Positions 7,980 to 18,372 of a stretch of DNA of 64,000 bases are shown piece by piece; position 1 is the stretch's first letter, and the number at the start of each line of letters is the position of its first letter. Under the pieces are notes generated by a model that did not search any database, had not been told where the DNA came from, and was given only the letters and a program-made list of their open reading frames with translations. The DNA comes from Cunninghamella blakesleeana. Taxonomy: Eukaryota > Mucoromycota > Mucoromycetes > Mucorales > Cunninghamellaceae. The stretch is from assembly GCA_017871115.1 (NCBI GenBank), contig JAFCIZ010000001.1, positions 4,321,501 through 4,385,500 on the forward strand, given 5' to 3'. Both the position numbers and the translations under genes were made by a program.

Positions 7980-9293
7980 ATGGAACAAATCAAAATCGAC
8001 TTGATAAAAAATTATTTAACAACACTAAAATTACCTGATAACATCACCAAAAAGGAAAAGAATTATTTACAAAAACATTCCCATAAATTTATATTACATA
8101 ATAACGATCTATACAGATACAACATCAACTTGCAGACGATCAGAAAAGTTTTGAATAAAGATCAAGTTTCAGAAGCACTATACATGCATCATCAACATCC
8201 ATTAGGAGGACACATGGGGTATCACAACACCTTATTTAAACTTGCAAACCATTATTATTGGGAAAACATGACAAAAGATGTACAAAACTATGTCAAAAAC
8301 TGCAGTAGATGTCAAACCACAGGACCTGCCAAACATAACGAATTGTTACATCCTATTCCAACTTCATCTAAACCTTTTTTCCAATGGGCATTAGATGTCA
8401 AACACATCTCTACTTCTAAAAATGGATATAGATATATAGTTGCTGGTATTGATTATCTAACTAAATGGGTTGAAGCTCGAGCATTAAAATTTCAAACTGC
8501 AGCTGAAATTGCTTTATTTATTTATGAAGATATCATATGTCGCCACGGTACACCGCATATAATTATAACTGATAATGGAAAACCATTTATAGGTGATCTA
8601 ATCAAGAAAGTCTGTTTCTATTATAAAATTCATCACAAGACTATAAGCGTTGGAAATTCACAAGCGAATGGGCTGATAGAAAAGTTTAATTCCACGTTAG
8701 GTGCTATTCTAAAGAAGCTAAATAATAAAGAAAAACAAGTATGGGATCAATATCTACCTTCTGTTCTATTTGCTTATAGGACTATTAAACAAAAATCAAC
8801 AAATTATTCTCCATTTTATTTGACTTACGGTTATGAAGCAAAGACACCTTATGACACAATCTTAAATATACCTTTGGAAACAAACTCTGCAAGTTTTCAA
8901 AATCAGCTAAGGGAACGCGCCACAAAAGAATTATTAGCACTGAAACAGATAAGAGAAGACGCTGCAGAATTTATACAAAAATCCCAAAAGAATCAAAAGA
9001 AGGCTATTGATAAGAAGATAAATAATCACAAGAAAGAATGGAAGCCGCCTTTTAGAACTGGTGATATTGTTATGATGTATGTTGGAAGAAAACCAAACTC
9101 TTGGGGTGGAAAAATATCTGACAACTGGAAGGGCAAATATATTATTCATCAATGTTTAGGCAAAGGAACATATTTGATAAAAGAATTCAACGTGACCAAC
9201 ACTAAACTAAGAAGGATACACGGAAACAAATTAAAGTTATTACAGATGCCTGATGTATTTTGGATTGACTTTTCCAAAAAGACAATTGTTTAA
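7980..9293 (+). CDS. El2 integrase, separate ORF
   Basis: A 437-aa protein that starts with its own ATG. It has an N-terminal helical lead and the H2C2 zinc domain (GGHMGYH with CSRC). The DDE core has Asp in ALDVKH, Asp in TDNGKPF and Glu in NGLIEKF. The C-terminus is GPY/F-like and basic. It is in a different frame from pol and separated by stops and a spacer, so simple readthrough cannot make it. It presumably needs a spliced or internal transcript, or internal initiation. All catalytic residues are present. Confidence 0.94.
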   Translation: MEQIKIDLIKNYLTTLKLPDNITKKEKNYLQKHSHKFILHNNDLYRYNINLQTIRKVLNKDQVSEALYMHHQHPLGGHMGYHNTLFKLANHYYWENMTKDVQNYVKNCSRCQTTGPAKHNELLHPIPTSSKPFFQWALDVKHISTSKNGYRYIVAGIDYLTKWVEARALKFQTAAEIALFIYEDIICRHGTPHIIITDNGKPFIGDLIKKVCFYYKIHHKTISVGNSQANGLIEKFNSTLGAILKKLNNKEKQVWDQYLPSVLFAYRTIKQKSTNYSPFYLTYGYEAKTPYDTILNIPLETNSASFQNQLRERATKELLALKQIREDAAEFIQKSQKNQKKAIDKKINNHKKEWKPPFRTGDIVMMYVGRKPNSWGGKISDNWKGKYIIHQCLGKGTYLIKEFNVTNTKLRRIHGNKLKLLQMPDVFWIDFSKKTIV

Positions 9294-9308
9294 AAAAAAA
9301 AAAAAAAA

Positions 9309-9341
<33 letters not shown>

Positions 9342-9461
9342 TAATGATAAAACAAAAAGGAGAAAAATTGAAATTCCGAAAAGAAAAATAGATATAAAAA
9401 AAAAAAAAAAAAAAAAATAGTAAAAATTTTTAATTATATTTTATAAAATAACAATCTTAAC

Positions 9462-10028
9462 ATGAATTCAAACAACACTACAAGTATTCTTTTTCAAGGT
9501 CTTAATATTCAAGATATATTCTCGGATACAAGTAACTCGGATCCCATGGAAACAAAATTGAATAGTGAAGCTGATATGATGGTGGATCAACTGTTCAATG
9601 AATCTATGATGATATGGCTAAACCAAGATTATACCGTTGATGATCATTTGAAATTTATGATCACAAACAATTTTAATAAGTTTACTGATCATTGTATTGC
9701 TGAACTGGATAACAAATGGCGAAAAGAAAGCTTATTAGATAATACTATTATTCCTGATACTATTACTTACCTTCATAATATTTTTAAGAAGCCAAATACG
9801 AATTCCCAAAAAAGGACTTATTATACAAAAAGAAGACAAGTCTTAGAAGAATTGTTTAAAAATCTTGGTTACGCGGAATTCAAGAAGGAAATTATCAAGA
9901 AGATTTATGCAAACGACCCTTGGACCAATAAAAATGGTGGTGGTCCACCTAAATCTTGGTGGGCGGATGTTGCGCGATGGATTCGCTTGGATCATTTCGA
10001 AGACCGCTCATGGAATTTGATTGGTTAA
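9462..10028 (+). CDS. El2 third ORF, unknown accessory protein
   Basis: A 188-aa protein that corresponds by position and by weak blocks (TYLHNIFKKPN, YYTKRRQVLEELF, KKEIIKKIYANDPW) to the third ORFs of the other elements. It has a longer N-terminus of its own. No membrane segment or signal peptide is present. The last 20 codons lie inside the 3' LTR, and the G-rich polypurine tract GGTGGGCGGA falls within the coding region. Poly(A) runs fill the 168 bp before its ATG. Function unknown. Confidence 0.72.
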   Translation: MNSNNTTSILFQGLNIQDIFSDTSNSDPMETKLNSEADMMVDQLFNESMMIWLNQDYTVDDHLKFMITNNFNKFTDHCIAELDNKWRKESLLDNTIIPDTITYLHNIFKKPNTNSQKRTYYTKRRQVLEELFKNLGYAEFKKEIIKKIYANDPWTNKNGGGPPKSWWADVARWIRLDHFEDRSWNLIG

Positions 10029-10623
10029 AATATTTCATCATTTTTGGTAACAATTTTTCTAACACTTTTTATATCATTTTCGATAACAAATTTGTTAACA
10101 CTTTTGGTGACAAATTTGATGACAAAATCAGTAACACTTTTTATGTCGAATCTGACATAAAATATAAAACCTTATTTTTATTTTTTTATATAAATACTCG
10201 ACAATTTTTATTTTATTTTTGAAAAATCAGTTAATAACAAGTTAATTTTAAATAAAAGAACTTATATTATAACCAATAAGTCTATTAACTCATCTTTTTA
10301 GCTAAAGATTATTTTTATTTTATATTAATATTGTTGATTACTATCCAATATTACTTTATATTATTTTATTATAATAATCGTTGATCTTTATCCGATATTA
10401 TACTTATTTTATTTTAATTTTATTACTTTGTCTATATAATTGTTGATCTTTATCCAATTATATAATTTATTTTATTTTAAACTATCAATCTAAACTAAGT
10501 TGTATCTACTTATAAAACAAGATACTGGTGCTCACTGACAATTAAACTAAACTACAAAGCTATCTACTTTCCAAAACTATAAAAGGAAATTCTACTTTTA
10601 CAACAACCAAAAATTTACACAAC
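9968..10623 (+). repeat. El2 3' LTR, all but the last base
   Basis: Matches 2468-3123. The last base (A) is found at 27860 behind El3. CAAC at 10620-10623 is the left target duplication of El3; the right copy is at 27856-27859. Confidence 0.96.
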
Positions 10624-11349
10624 TGTTAGCAATAATGCTCTTTAATATTTTTCTTTCCTTTTTTGGGCCTGATTTTGTGTTACTGGTGCCATGACTCCAG
10701 AACCATAACTCCAGTGCCATGACACCGGTGCTATGACTCCAGCGTCATGACTCCAGCGTCATGACTCCAAACTTTATTTTATCTCTCCTCACTCTCATAA
10801 ATTTTTATTTTTTTTTTTTAGTATAAATAGAATCATTTCTTTTCTCTTTCTTTCTCTTAAATTGTCAAATTTTTATAATAAATTATTATCTATTAAATAA
10901 TTATTGAACTTGTCCACTTTATAAATCATATTTTATAATTTTAACTTATTTTACTTATAACTCATTCAAGTTACTGAATTTATCTATTTTTTTATAACAA
11001 ACCATATTATTTTATTTTACATTTTTATATTTATTTACTTAAATATTATTCAACCACTCAAATTTAAATTACTTTTTTTAAATTTTCTTATTATATTTAT
11101 TTTATATTGCGGTTACTGAAATCTCTCTTTAATCCTACAATTATATTACACCTTTTAAAATTTTTATTTTTTTATTTCTTTATTTTTACTTTATTTTATT
11201 TTATTTTTTTATTCCTTTATATTAAGTCGTTCTACTTATAAAACAGGAACTGGTGCTCACTGGAATTATATTATACATATCAAATATTACTTATAATACT
11301 CATTCCTCATTTCAAAAAAAATAAATCTTAAACAAAAACCCACACAACA
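10624..11349 (+). repeat. El3 5' LTR (726 bp)
   Basis: TGTTAGC...CACACAACA. U3 has a tandem repeat of about 13 bp (CATGACTCCAGCGT and variants, 10684-10771), followed by TATAAATAG at 10822-10830. The hairpin with PBS-core copy is at 11229-11263. Confidence 0.96.
11229..11263 (+). promoter_or_regulatory. LTR hairpin plus PBS-core copy (El3)
   Basis: GTTCT pairs with GGAAC (one U-G pair), followed by TGGTGCTCACTGG. The second copy is at 18956-18990 in the 3' LTR. Confidence 0.62.
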
Positions 11350-11353
11350 TATT

Positions 11354-11372
11354 TGGTGCTCACTGGCGGGGA
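11354..11372 (+). promoter_or_regulatory. El3 primer-binding site
   Basis: TGGTGCTCACTGGCGGGGA, four bases after the LTR end; identical to El2 and El4. Confidence 0.8.
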
Positions 11373-11475
11373 TCTTTTCTACAAGCTTATACTTTCAATA
11401 ACTACTGGGAAAGATATTCATTCTATATAAACTACTAAAAAACAATCAAGCAAACTGAAAATAATTAATTATAGG

Positions 11476-12555
11476 ATGTCTTACGATTATACCGTGTTGG
11501 CTCAAAAACAACCATTCATGGACTTCAAACCTCAACTTATTCCTTTTTCTGGTGGTGAACGTGAAGACTTCCGTCACTTCAGACAAATTTTAGAAACATT
11601 CTTGGAACTCTCTAATAATACTACAGATAGTAGAAAACTTGCTATATTGAAAATACAAGTTAGAAAATCGGCTAAAACTTATTTAGATTCGCTCAAAGAT
11701 CAACTTCAAGATAATTTAACTTTTGATGTAGCGATGGATGCTTTAGAAGAAAAGTTTGTAACTCCAGAACTACTTGAATCTTATAAGTTAATTCTTAATG
11801 ATATGCGTCAAGGTACTGATGAACATCCACGTGATTTTTATTCAAGGTTACAAGAAGTTGCGCGATTAGCAAAAAAAGATGACAAAGACATTGTATTGAT
11901 GCGTTTTCGTTATGGATTATTACCTGCCATCAGTAAACATTGTATTGAACATGGATCCATTACCGAACAACAATGGTTGAAGTATGCAGAATCATGGTGG
12001 AATGCTAATAAAACTTATGGTATTACTCATAATTATTCTAGTACTGATGTACAATTGAACAATTATCCACTTGGAAATGTAGATTCTTTTACAATGATGG
12101 ATTCTAGTCAACGTGTCATGGATTCTAAATCGTCTATTCATTCTGATCCAGTTGTAACATTATTAGAACGTTTAGTTACTAATATGGAAACCATGGAAAA
12201 GAAAATGAATGATAGAATGGAACAATTGAATCAATCGACAAAGAAACCTCTTAAAAATGATAACCTTACCAGTGATGATATTGTTAAAATAGTACGAAAT
12301 GAACTATCGAAATCTAATAGAAGTAATAACTATAATAATTACCATGGACCTCATAATTATGGACCATATAAAAATAACTATGGATCAAGACGTTACAACA
12401 ATCAACAATATAATCAAGATAATAATTATGACAATAATAATCATAATTATTTATCTAACCAACAACAACATCAACAACAATATTCACAGCAGCAAAATAC
12501 TCAACAATTAAACAATCAACAACAATATAATCAACAAAATCAATCAAAAAACTAG
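11476..12555 (+). CDS. gag: El3 Gag
   Basis: A 359-aa capsid-type protein with a retrotransposon gag domain at about residues 20-175 (FSGGEREDFRHFRQIL, DFYSRLQEVARLAK, LMRFRYGL). It is followed by a short possible coiled stretch and then an Asn/Gln/Tyr-rich tail that is almost pure N/Q repeats at the end. No CCHC zinc knuckle is present. It ends TCA AAA AAC TAG, a slippery site plus stop. The N-terminus (MSYDYT) is shared with El4 but not El2. Confidence 0.92.
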   Translation: MSYDYTVLAQKQPFMDFKPQLIPFSGGEREDFRHFRQILETFLELSNNTTDSRKLAILKIQVRKSAKTYLDSLKDQLQDNLTFDVAMDALEEKFVTPELLESYKLILNDMRQGTDEHPRDFYSRLQEVARLAKKDDKDIVLMRFRYGLLPAISKHCIEHGSITEQQWLKYAESWWNANKTYGITHNYSSTDVQLNNYPLGNVDSFTMMDSSQRVMDSKSSIHSDPVVTLLERLVTNMETMEKKMNDRMEQLNQSTKKPLKNDNLTSDDIVKIVRNELSKSNRSNNYNNYHGPHNYGPYKNNYGSRRYNNQQYNQDNNYDNNNHNYLSNQQQHQQQYSQQQNTQQLNNQQQYNQQNQSKN

Positions 12556-12594
12556 ACAGGGCAATTGCATCTAATGGTCAATTGGAAGTCCCTG
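12546..12594 (+). promoter_or_regulatory. -1 ribosomal frameshift signal, gag/pol (El3)
   Basis: A AAA AAC at 12546-12552, then the TAG stop. CAGGG (12557-12561) pairs with CCCTG (12590-12594). El2 has UAGGG with CCCUA at the same place, a compensatory change. The inner CAATTG pair is at 12562-12567 and 12579-12584. Confidence 0.87.
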
Positions 12595-15500
12595 ATAACA
12601 AATCCATTAACAACAATAATAATAATATTAGCAATAATAATCAAAATAATAACAATAACTTTTATAAAAATAATAAAAACAATATAAAAGATAATAATAC
12701 AAAAAATAATCAACAAAATATGAATGCAATATTTGATCAACATGAATTATGGGATGAAAATGAATATACACATTATGATGATGAAGATCTTTATGCAGCT
12801 AGATTAGACAAACCACCTGCAGTTATACCTTCGTCTTCTAAGACTCCAAAAACAATCAGCAAAGGAAAACAAAAATTAAATATAAATAATACATCTAAAT
12901 TAATTGAAGATATTACTGAACAACAATTATCCCAACAAGATATGATTAATGATTATATTATAGATAATATTATTGAACCAGAAAATAAAACAAAACGAAA
13001 ACGACAACCACCATCTCCAGTGCAAATAAACTATAACATAGTAGATGATGTTTTTAAACAAAAAGCTAATATTGATGTTGGAGATTTAATTAAATCATCA
13101 CATACTTTACGACGTCAATTATTAACTGCATGTAGACCTAAAAGAAAAGCAACAAAAATAAAAGATCAAACTGATACAACTGCAACAGACATACCATTAA
13201 ATACATTAACTAACACAGAACTTACTACAACAGCAGCTTATACAAGTTTAATTATTAATGATAAAAGAATAAGAGGATTGATTGATAGCGGTGCCTCGAA
13301 ATCTTGCATGTCAAAATCAATGATGAAATTATTAGGTTTACAAATTGATGCTCCTTCTACTAATATCTTTATTTTAGGAAATGGTACAAAACAAGCAACT
13401 CTTGGAACAATACATGATGTACAAATACAAGTAACACCTGACATTATAATACCTGTTAATATGGAAGTATTACCTAAATGTCCTGCTCACTTGGTTTTAG
13501 GCAACAATTGGTTAAGTCATGCTCAAGCTCTTCTAAATTTTAGAACAAGTACTCTTAAAGTTTTGTATAAACATAAATCAGCTGAATTACCGATTACATT
13601 TTTAAAAGAAACAGATAAACCTTTAGTTACAATTAAATCAATTAATATTAATTATCAATCTGCAAACTCAACACAAGATAATACAACAAAGGATACTAAC
13701 GAAATAGATAATAATTTTGATACAACAAATAGTGATCTTGAAACAACAACAGACACTGAAACTGATGATGATTGGGAACATGATGAATACTCTGATGAAG
13801 AAAATTATTATATGGAAGATGACGTTAGAATTAATATTGATCGTAATCAAAATGAAAATAGTTTAATTATATCTACTGGTATTCAAGGGATGACCATACC
13901 TCCTCATACAAATTGTCAATTCTATGTAAATCCTTCTATGCATACATCTGAACCTATACTTCTTACTCAAGATGATCAAAATGCTATTGCTAATCCAAAC
14001 GAATTTACATTAAATTTAATTAATAGATCTGATAATGATATTGATTTACCACCTCATCATATAATTAGTGAATATTATAATTTAATGAATAATGATTGTG
14101 CATTAGAAGCTGATGATCTGAAAGGTTATGATATAGTTGAATCACTTGACATGAATGGACTAACAGAAGAATTATTCAATATTGATAATATGGATGATGA
14201 TGAAACACTGGATGAATCTCTTAAAGAAAAACTACAACTTGGAAATATACCTGAAGATTATAAAATTAAATTTTGGAAACTAATAAATCATTATCAAGAT
14301 GTTTTTGACTGGAACAATGATAGGATGGGATGTACTACTATGATTGAACATGATATAATTTTACAAGATAACACAGTACCCATTAGACATCGACCTTATC
14401 GTATGAGTCCAATGGAACAAGAATATTTAAAAAAGGAATTGGATCGACTATGTGAATTGGGAATAATTAAGCCTGCTAATACACCTTATACTGCTCCTAT
14501 TATATTAGTTAAGAAGAAAAATGGCGATTACAGAATGGTAGTAGACTATAGAAAATTAAATGCACAGACTAAAGTAGATGCTTATCCATTACCTAGAATT
14601 GATGATCTTATTGATGAACTTGGTACTTCAAGTATATTTTCAGCTTTGGATCTTAGGTCAGGATTTCACCAAGTACCTCTAAAAAATAATAGTAAAGAAC
14701 TAACTGGATTCGTCACAAAATTTGGCACTTATCAATATGAAATGCTACCAATGGGTTTAGTTAATAGTCCTGCAACATTCCAACGGTTAATAGATATATG
14801 TTTTAGATCAATGATTAATAGATGTCTAGTAGCCTATATAGATGATTTGAATGTACACTCAAAAAGTATAGAACAACATTTAATAGATTTAGAAGAATTA
14901 TTCAAATGTGCTCGTAAAGGTGGACTACTTTTTAATATAGAAAAATGTGTCTTCTTTAAAAATGAATTAAAATTCCTGGGATATATAATAACACAAGATG
15001 GAATAAAGACAGATCCAGCAAAAATAGAAAAAGTAAAAGATTTTCCTCAACCGATAACAGTTAAACAAATCAGAGGATTTATTGGACTAGCTTCTTATTA
15101 CAGGCGATTCATACAAAATTTTGCAGCAATAGCAAGACCTTTACACGATGTTACAAAAACAAAAAATAAATCACCTTGGACTGAAACAACAACAAAATCG
15201 TTTGAACTTTTAAAACAAAAATTAACAGAAGCACCAATTCTTAAAAGGGCTGATTTTAATAAACCATTTATAATTGTATGTGATGCATCTATGGAAGGAT
15301 TAGGCTGTGTACTCTCACAATTGGATGATGACAATCAAGAACATCCAGTAGTATATGCAAGCCGAGGTTTAAAGCAAAGTGAACAAAATTATAGTGCAAC
15401 TAAATTAGAATGTCTGGCTCTCATATGGAGTTTACAAACTTTTAGACCATATCTTCTAGGAAAAAAGTTTACAGTCCTTTCTGATCATTCTCCTTTACGA

Positions 15501-15638
15501 TGGCTAATAAAAGCACCTAAACCTACTGGTATGGTGGCAAGATGGATTACTTACTTGGCTGATTATGATTTTGAAATACAGTATCGTAGTGGAAAAAAAC
15601 AACAGTCTGCAGATTTTCTTTCAAGACTTGGGTATTAA
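12552..15638 (+). CDS. pol: El3 Pol: protease, reverse transcriptase, RNase H (as Gag-Pol)
   Basis: About 1028 residues in the -1 frame. It has an Asn-rich lead, the pre-protease block (KANIDVGDL), a protease with LIDSGASKSCMS, and an acidic linker. The RT has YRMVVDYRKLN, LPMGLVNSPATFQRL, YIDD and FLGYIIT. RNase H has CDAS, TKLECLAL and SDHSPL. It stops at DFLSRLGY. The first residues after the shift (LDRAI, then NGQL) are shared with El2 (LNRAI...GQL) and El4 (LDRAI...NGQL), which supports real translation across the frameshift rather than a TTG start at 12582. Confidence 0.94.
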   Translation, partial: LDRAIASNGQLEVPDNKSINNNNNNISNNNQNNNNNFYKNNKNNIKDNNTKNNQQNMNAIFDQHELWDENEYTHYDDEDLYAARLDKPPAVIPSSSKTPKTISKGKQKLNINNTSKLIEDITEQQLSQQDMINDYIIDNIIEPENKTKRKRQPPSPVQINYNIVDDVFKQKANIDVGDLIKSSHTLRRQLLTACRPKRKATKIKDQTDTTATDIPLNTLTNTELTTTAAYTSLIINDKRIRGLIDSGASKSCMSKSMMKLLGLQIDAPSTNIFILGNGTKQATLGTIHDVQIQVTPDIIIPVNMEVLPKCPAHLVLGNNWLSHAQALLNFRTSTLKVLYKHKSAELPITFLKETDKPLVTIKSININYQSANSTQDNTTKDTNEIDNNFDTTNSDLETTTDTETDDDWEHDEYSDEENYYMEDDVRINIDRNQNENSLIISTGIQGMTIPPHTNCQFYVNPSMHTSEPILLTQDDQNAIANPNEFTLNLINRSDNDIDLPPHHIISEYYNLMNNDCALEADDLKGYDIVESLDMNGLTEELFNIDNMDDDETLDESLKEKLQLGNIPEDYKIKFWKLINHYQDVFDWNNDRMGCTTMIEHDIILQDNTVPIRHRPYRMSPMEQEYLKKELDRLCELGIIKPANTPYTAPIILVKKKNGDYRMVVDYRKLNAQTKVDAYPLPRIDDLIDELGTSSIFSALDLRSGFHQVPLKNNSKELTGFVTKFGTYQYEMLPMGLVNSPATFQRLIDICFRSMINRCLVAYIDDLNVHSKSIEQHLIDLEELFKCARKGGLLFNIEKCVFFKNELKFLGYIITQDGIKTDPAKIEKVKDFPQPITVKQIRGFIGLASYYRRFIQNFAAIARPLHDVTKTKNKSPWTETTTKSFELLKQKLTEAPILKRADFNKPFIIVCDASMEGLGCVLSQLDDDNQEHPVVYASRGLKQSEQNYSATKLECLALIWSLQTFRPYLLGKKFTVLSDHSPLRWLIKAPKPTGMVARWITYLADYDFEIQYRSGKKQQSADFLSRLGY

Positions 15639-15657
15639 AAATAATAATAATAATAAT

Positions 15658-15705
<48 letters not shown>

Positions 15706-16278
15706 ATTATTATAAATTATATTTTTAATATACGTCCAAGGGAAATTGAAGACGATAAAAGCTAGACAAATATTAACATAACAATTTATTATATTACAAT
15801 TATTTTACAAAAGACAACATTCTACAACAATTATTATTATTTCAACAACACATACAACAAAAAGTTATATTTTACAATAGTTATATTATTTATTTACAAC
15901 AGACATTTTATTTATTTACAACAATTATTTTTACTTTATACAACAATTATTTTTACTTTATACAACAATTATTTATATTACAACAAATCTTTTATAACAG
16001 TTATTTAACAAACAATTATTTCAACAACATCAAAAAAAAAAAAAAAAAACACACACACACAAAAAAAAATATATATATCATTATTATTTGTCCAAAGGTG
16101 ATTGAAGACATTAAAAGCTATATCCAAACTAACAAAATACATAATTATTACAACATAGACAACACTTACTAAATTATATTATTAAAATAACTTACAACAA
16201 AGCCTAAACAACAAATCTAACAACAATAATAAAAAACAACAAATATATATAATTATACTTAAAAAAAAAAAAAAAAAA
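15639..16278 (+). other. El3 pol-integrase spacer with two hairpins
   Basis: A 640-bp non-coding gap with a tract of 42 A (15662-15703) and many ACAACA/TTATTT units. It has two spacer hairpins: CGTC/GACG at 15733-15763 and TGTC/GACA at 16089-16119, each followed by A-rich sequence and AAAAGCT. An A-tract directly precedes the integrase ATG. Confidence 0.8.
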
Positions 16279-17598
16279 ATGGACCAACAAACTATAGATA
16301 AATTAAGAGAATATCTTACTACATTAAAAATACCTGAAAACACAACAGCGAAAATGAAAAGATACTTACAACGTAATTCACACAACTTTATCCTACGCAA
16401 TAATAAATTATATAAATTTAATATTTATCATCAAACCTTAAGACAAGTATTAAATAAACAAGAAGCCATAGAAGCACTTTATATGTATCATCAGCATCCT
16501 TTAGGTGGTCATATAGGCTACCACAATACTTTATATAAACTATCTATAAGATACTATTGGGATGGTATGGCCAAAGATATACAAATATATATAAAAAAAT
16601 GTCCAAGATGTCAATCAACTGGTTCAAGAAAATTAAATGAATTCTTATATCCGATACCTGTCAAGTCAAAACCTTTTGAACAATGGGGATTAGATGTTAA
16701 ACATGTTCCTACATCTAAAGGCGGTTATAGATATATTATTGCAGGAATAGATTATTTAACAAAATGGGTAGAAGCGCGTGCGCTACGTTATCAAACTACA
16801 TCCGAAGTTGCTTTGTTTATTTATGAAGAAATAATATGTCGGCATGGTACTCCTCATTTAATTATAACCGACAATGGTAAACCATTTATCAGTGACCTTA
16901 TAAAGAAAGTTTGCTATCAATATAATATCCATCACAACACAATCTCAGTTGGAAATTCTCAAGCCAATGGATTAATTGAAAAATTTAATTCTACACTTGG
17001 GACCATTATAAAAAAGGTAACTTCCACGGAAAAATCAATATGGGACCAATATCTACCATCAGTTCTATTTGCTTATCGTTCAATCAGACAGGCATCTACT
17101 CAACAATCACCATTCTTTTTAACTTACGGATATAATGTTAAAACCCCGTTCGATCAACATGACAAACCTATAGATTTTAATTCTTATAATTTTGATACAC
17201 AATTAAAATTACGTACAAATAAGGAAATTATATCACTCAATCAGATAAGATCGACAGCTGCAAAAATGATAGAAAAATCTCAAGAAAACCAAAAACGGGC
17301 TATTGATAAAAAGGTTTTAAACAATAATAGAGAATGGAAACCAGCATTTAGAATTGGGGATATAGTAACTTTATATACTGGTATAAAATCAAATTCTTGG
17401 TCTGGTAAGATTTCCGATATGTGGCAAGGAAAATATACAATACACCAATCACTTGGAAAGGGTACGTATATAATAAAATCCTTGGATACAACAAGAACAA
17501 AATTAAGAAGAATACACGGAAACAGACTAAAAATATTGCAATTACCAGATGTATATTGGAATAATCATGTAAATAAAACCTATGGATTGGACATATAA
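16279..17598 (+). CDS. El3 integrase, separate ORF
   Basis: A 439-aa protein with its own ATG directly behind an 18-A tract. The H2C2 domain is GGHIGYH with CPRC. The DDE triad is Asp in GLDVKH, Asp in TDNGKPF and Glu in NGLIEKF. The basic C-terminal part ends DVYWNNHVNKTYGLDI. It is in a different frame from pol. All catalytic residues are present. Confidence 0.94.
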   Translation: MDQQTIDKLREYLTTLKIPENTTAKMKRYLQRNSHNFILRNNKLYKFNIYHQTLRQVLNKQEAIEALYMYHQHPLGGHIGYHNTLYKLSIRYYWDGMAKDIQIYIKKCPRCQSTGSRKLNEFLYPIPVKSKPFEQWGLDVKHVPTSKGGYRYIIAGIDYLTKWVEARALRYQTTSEVALFIYEEIICRHGTPHLIITDNGKPFISDLIKKVCYQYNIHHNTISVGNSQANGLIEKFNSTLGTIIKKVTSTEKSIWDQYLPSVLFAYRSIRQASTQQSPFFLTYGYNVKTPFDQHDKPIDFNSYNFDTQLKLRTNKEIISLNQIRSTAAKMIEKSQENQKRAIDKKVLNNNREWKPAFRIGDIVTLYTGIKSNSWSGKISDMWQGKYTIHQSLGKGTYIIKSLDTTRTKLRRIHGNRLKILQLPDVYWNNHVNKTYGLDI

Positions 17599-17913
17599 AC
17601 AAAAAAAAAAGATAATAATGAAATATATAAATATAATTAATAATGAAATTTAAAACATTAATCCACGTATTTACCCGAAAAAGAATTTATATAATAACTA
17701 CATTAAAATAACATACGTAAAAGATAAACATAAAAAAAAAAAAAAAAGGGAAAACCAAAAAGATGATTACAAAAAAAAAAAAAAGAAGTATATTTTTTCA
17801 AACTACGAAAAAAGAAAAAAATATAAAAAAAAAAAAAAAAAAAAAAAAACTTTTTTTACATATTCACATTTTCTTTTGAAAATCTTTTAATAATACAAAA
17901 ATATATTTTTAAA

Positions 17914-18372
17914 ATGGATATGCCATACAATACCGAACGAGTCCCTCTGGATGAAGATTCACTTTATGACGAAACACTACAAGTATTGGCTGACTTTGAC
18001 ACTCTATCACAAGAAGAAACCTACAGGGCATTTATTAAATTTACATATCCTATGTATGTAAATGATCATGAAAAAATAAAAAAGTTGAAAATAAAGATGC
18101 AAACTACCTTCGCTAACCAACTCTGTCCAAGTATTATTTCACTCATTCATACTAAGTTACAAATTCCAAAGACACAAGAAGAACTCATCTTATATAAGAT
18201 AGAAAGATCAAAACTACTTGGAGGATTGCTTTCTGGTATTGGAAATAAGAAGTTTAACAAGATTTTCTGTAGAAGGGTAAATCGTCATGATCACTGGACT
18301 GAAGAAGAATTCGATAAAGCTGGAGGTCCATCTTTTGTTGACGTCGAGGGTGTTAGCAATAATGCTCTTTAA
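17914..18372 (+). CDS. El3 third ORF, unknown accessory protein
   Basis: A 152-aa protein related to the El1 and El4 third ORFs: SLYDETL near the start, FIKFTYPMYVNDH, NKKFNKIF and a GGPS end. No signal peptide or membrane segment. It starts 315 bp after the integrase stop, behind several A-tracts, and its last seven codons are in the 3' LTR. Function unknown. Confidence 0.73.
   Translation: MDMPYNTERVPLDEDSLYDETLQVLADFDTLSQEETYRAFIKFTYPMYVNDHEKIKKLKIKMQTTFANQLCPSIISLIHTKLQIPKTQEELILYKIERSKLLGGLLSGIGNKKFNKIFCRRVNRHDHWTEEEFDKAGGPSFVDVEGVSNNAL

Larger units (their letters stand above)
2468..10623 (+). mobile_element. El2: Ty3/gypsy retrotransposon, full-length, 3' LTR split by El3
   Basis: The element runs from the TG at 2468 to 10623 and is finished by a single base at 27860, because El3 inserted one base before its end. 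Target duplications are CTTA at 2464-2467 and 27861-27864. It contains LTR, PBS, gag, -1 frameshift site, pol, spacer, integrase, third ORF and LTR. All reading frames are open. It is the most diverged of the four elements. The protease motif has DCG instead of DSG/DTG. Confidence 0.95.

Noticed and set aside
15639..16278. Spacer as a simple intron joining pol to integrase
   Set aside because: I see no donor near the RNase H end and no common acceptor before the integrase ATG in the three elements; not excluded without transcript data.
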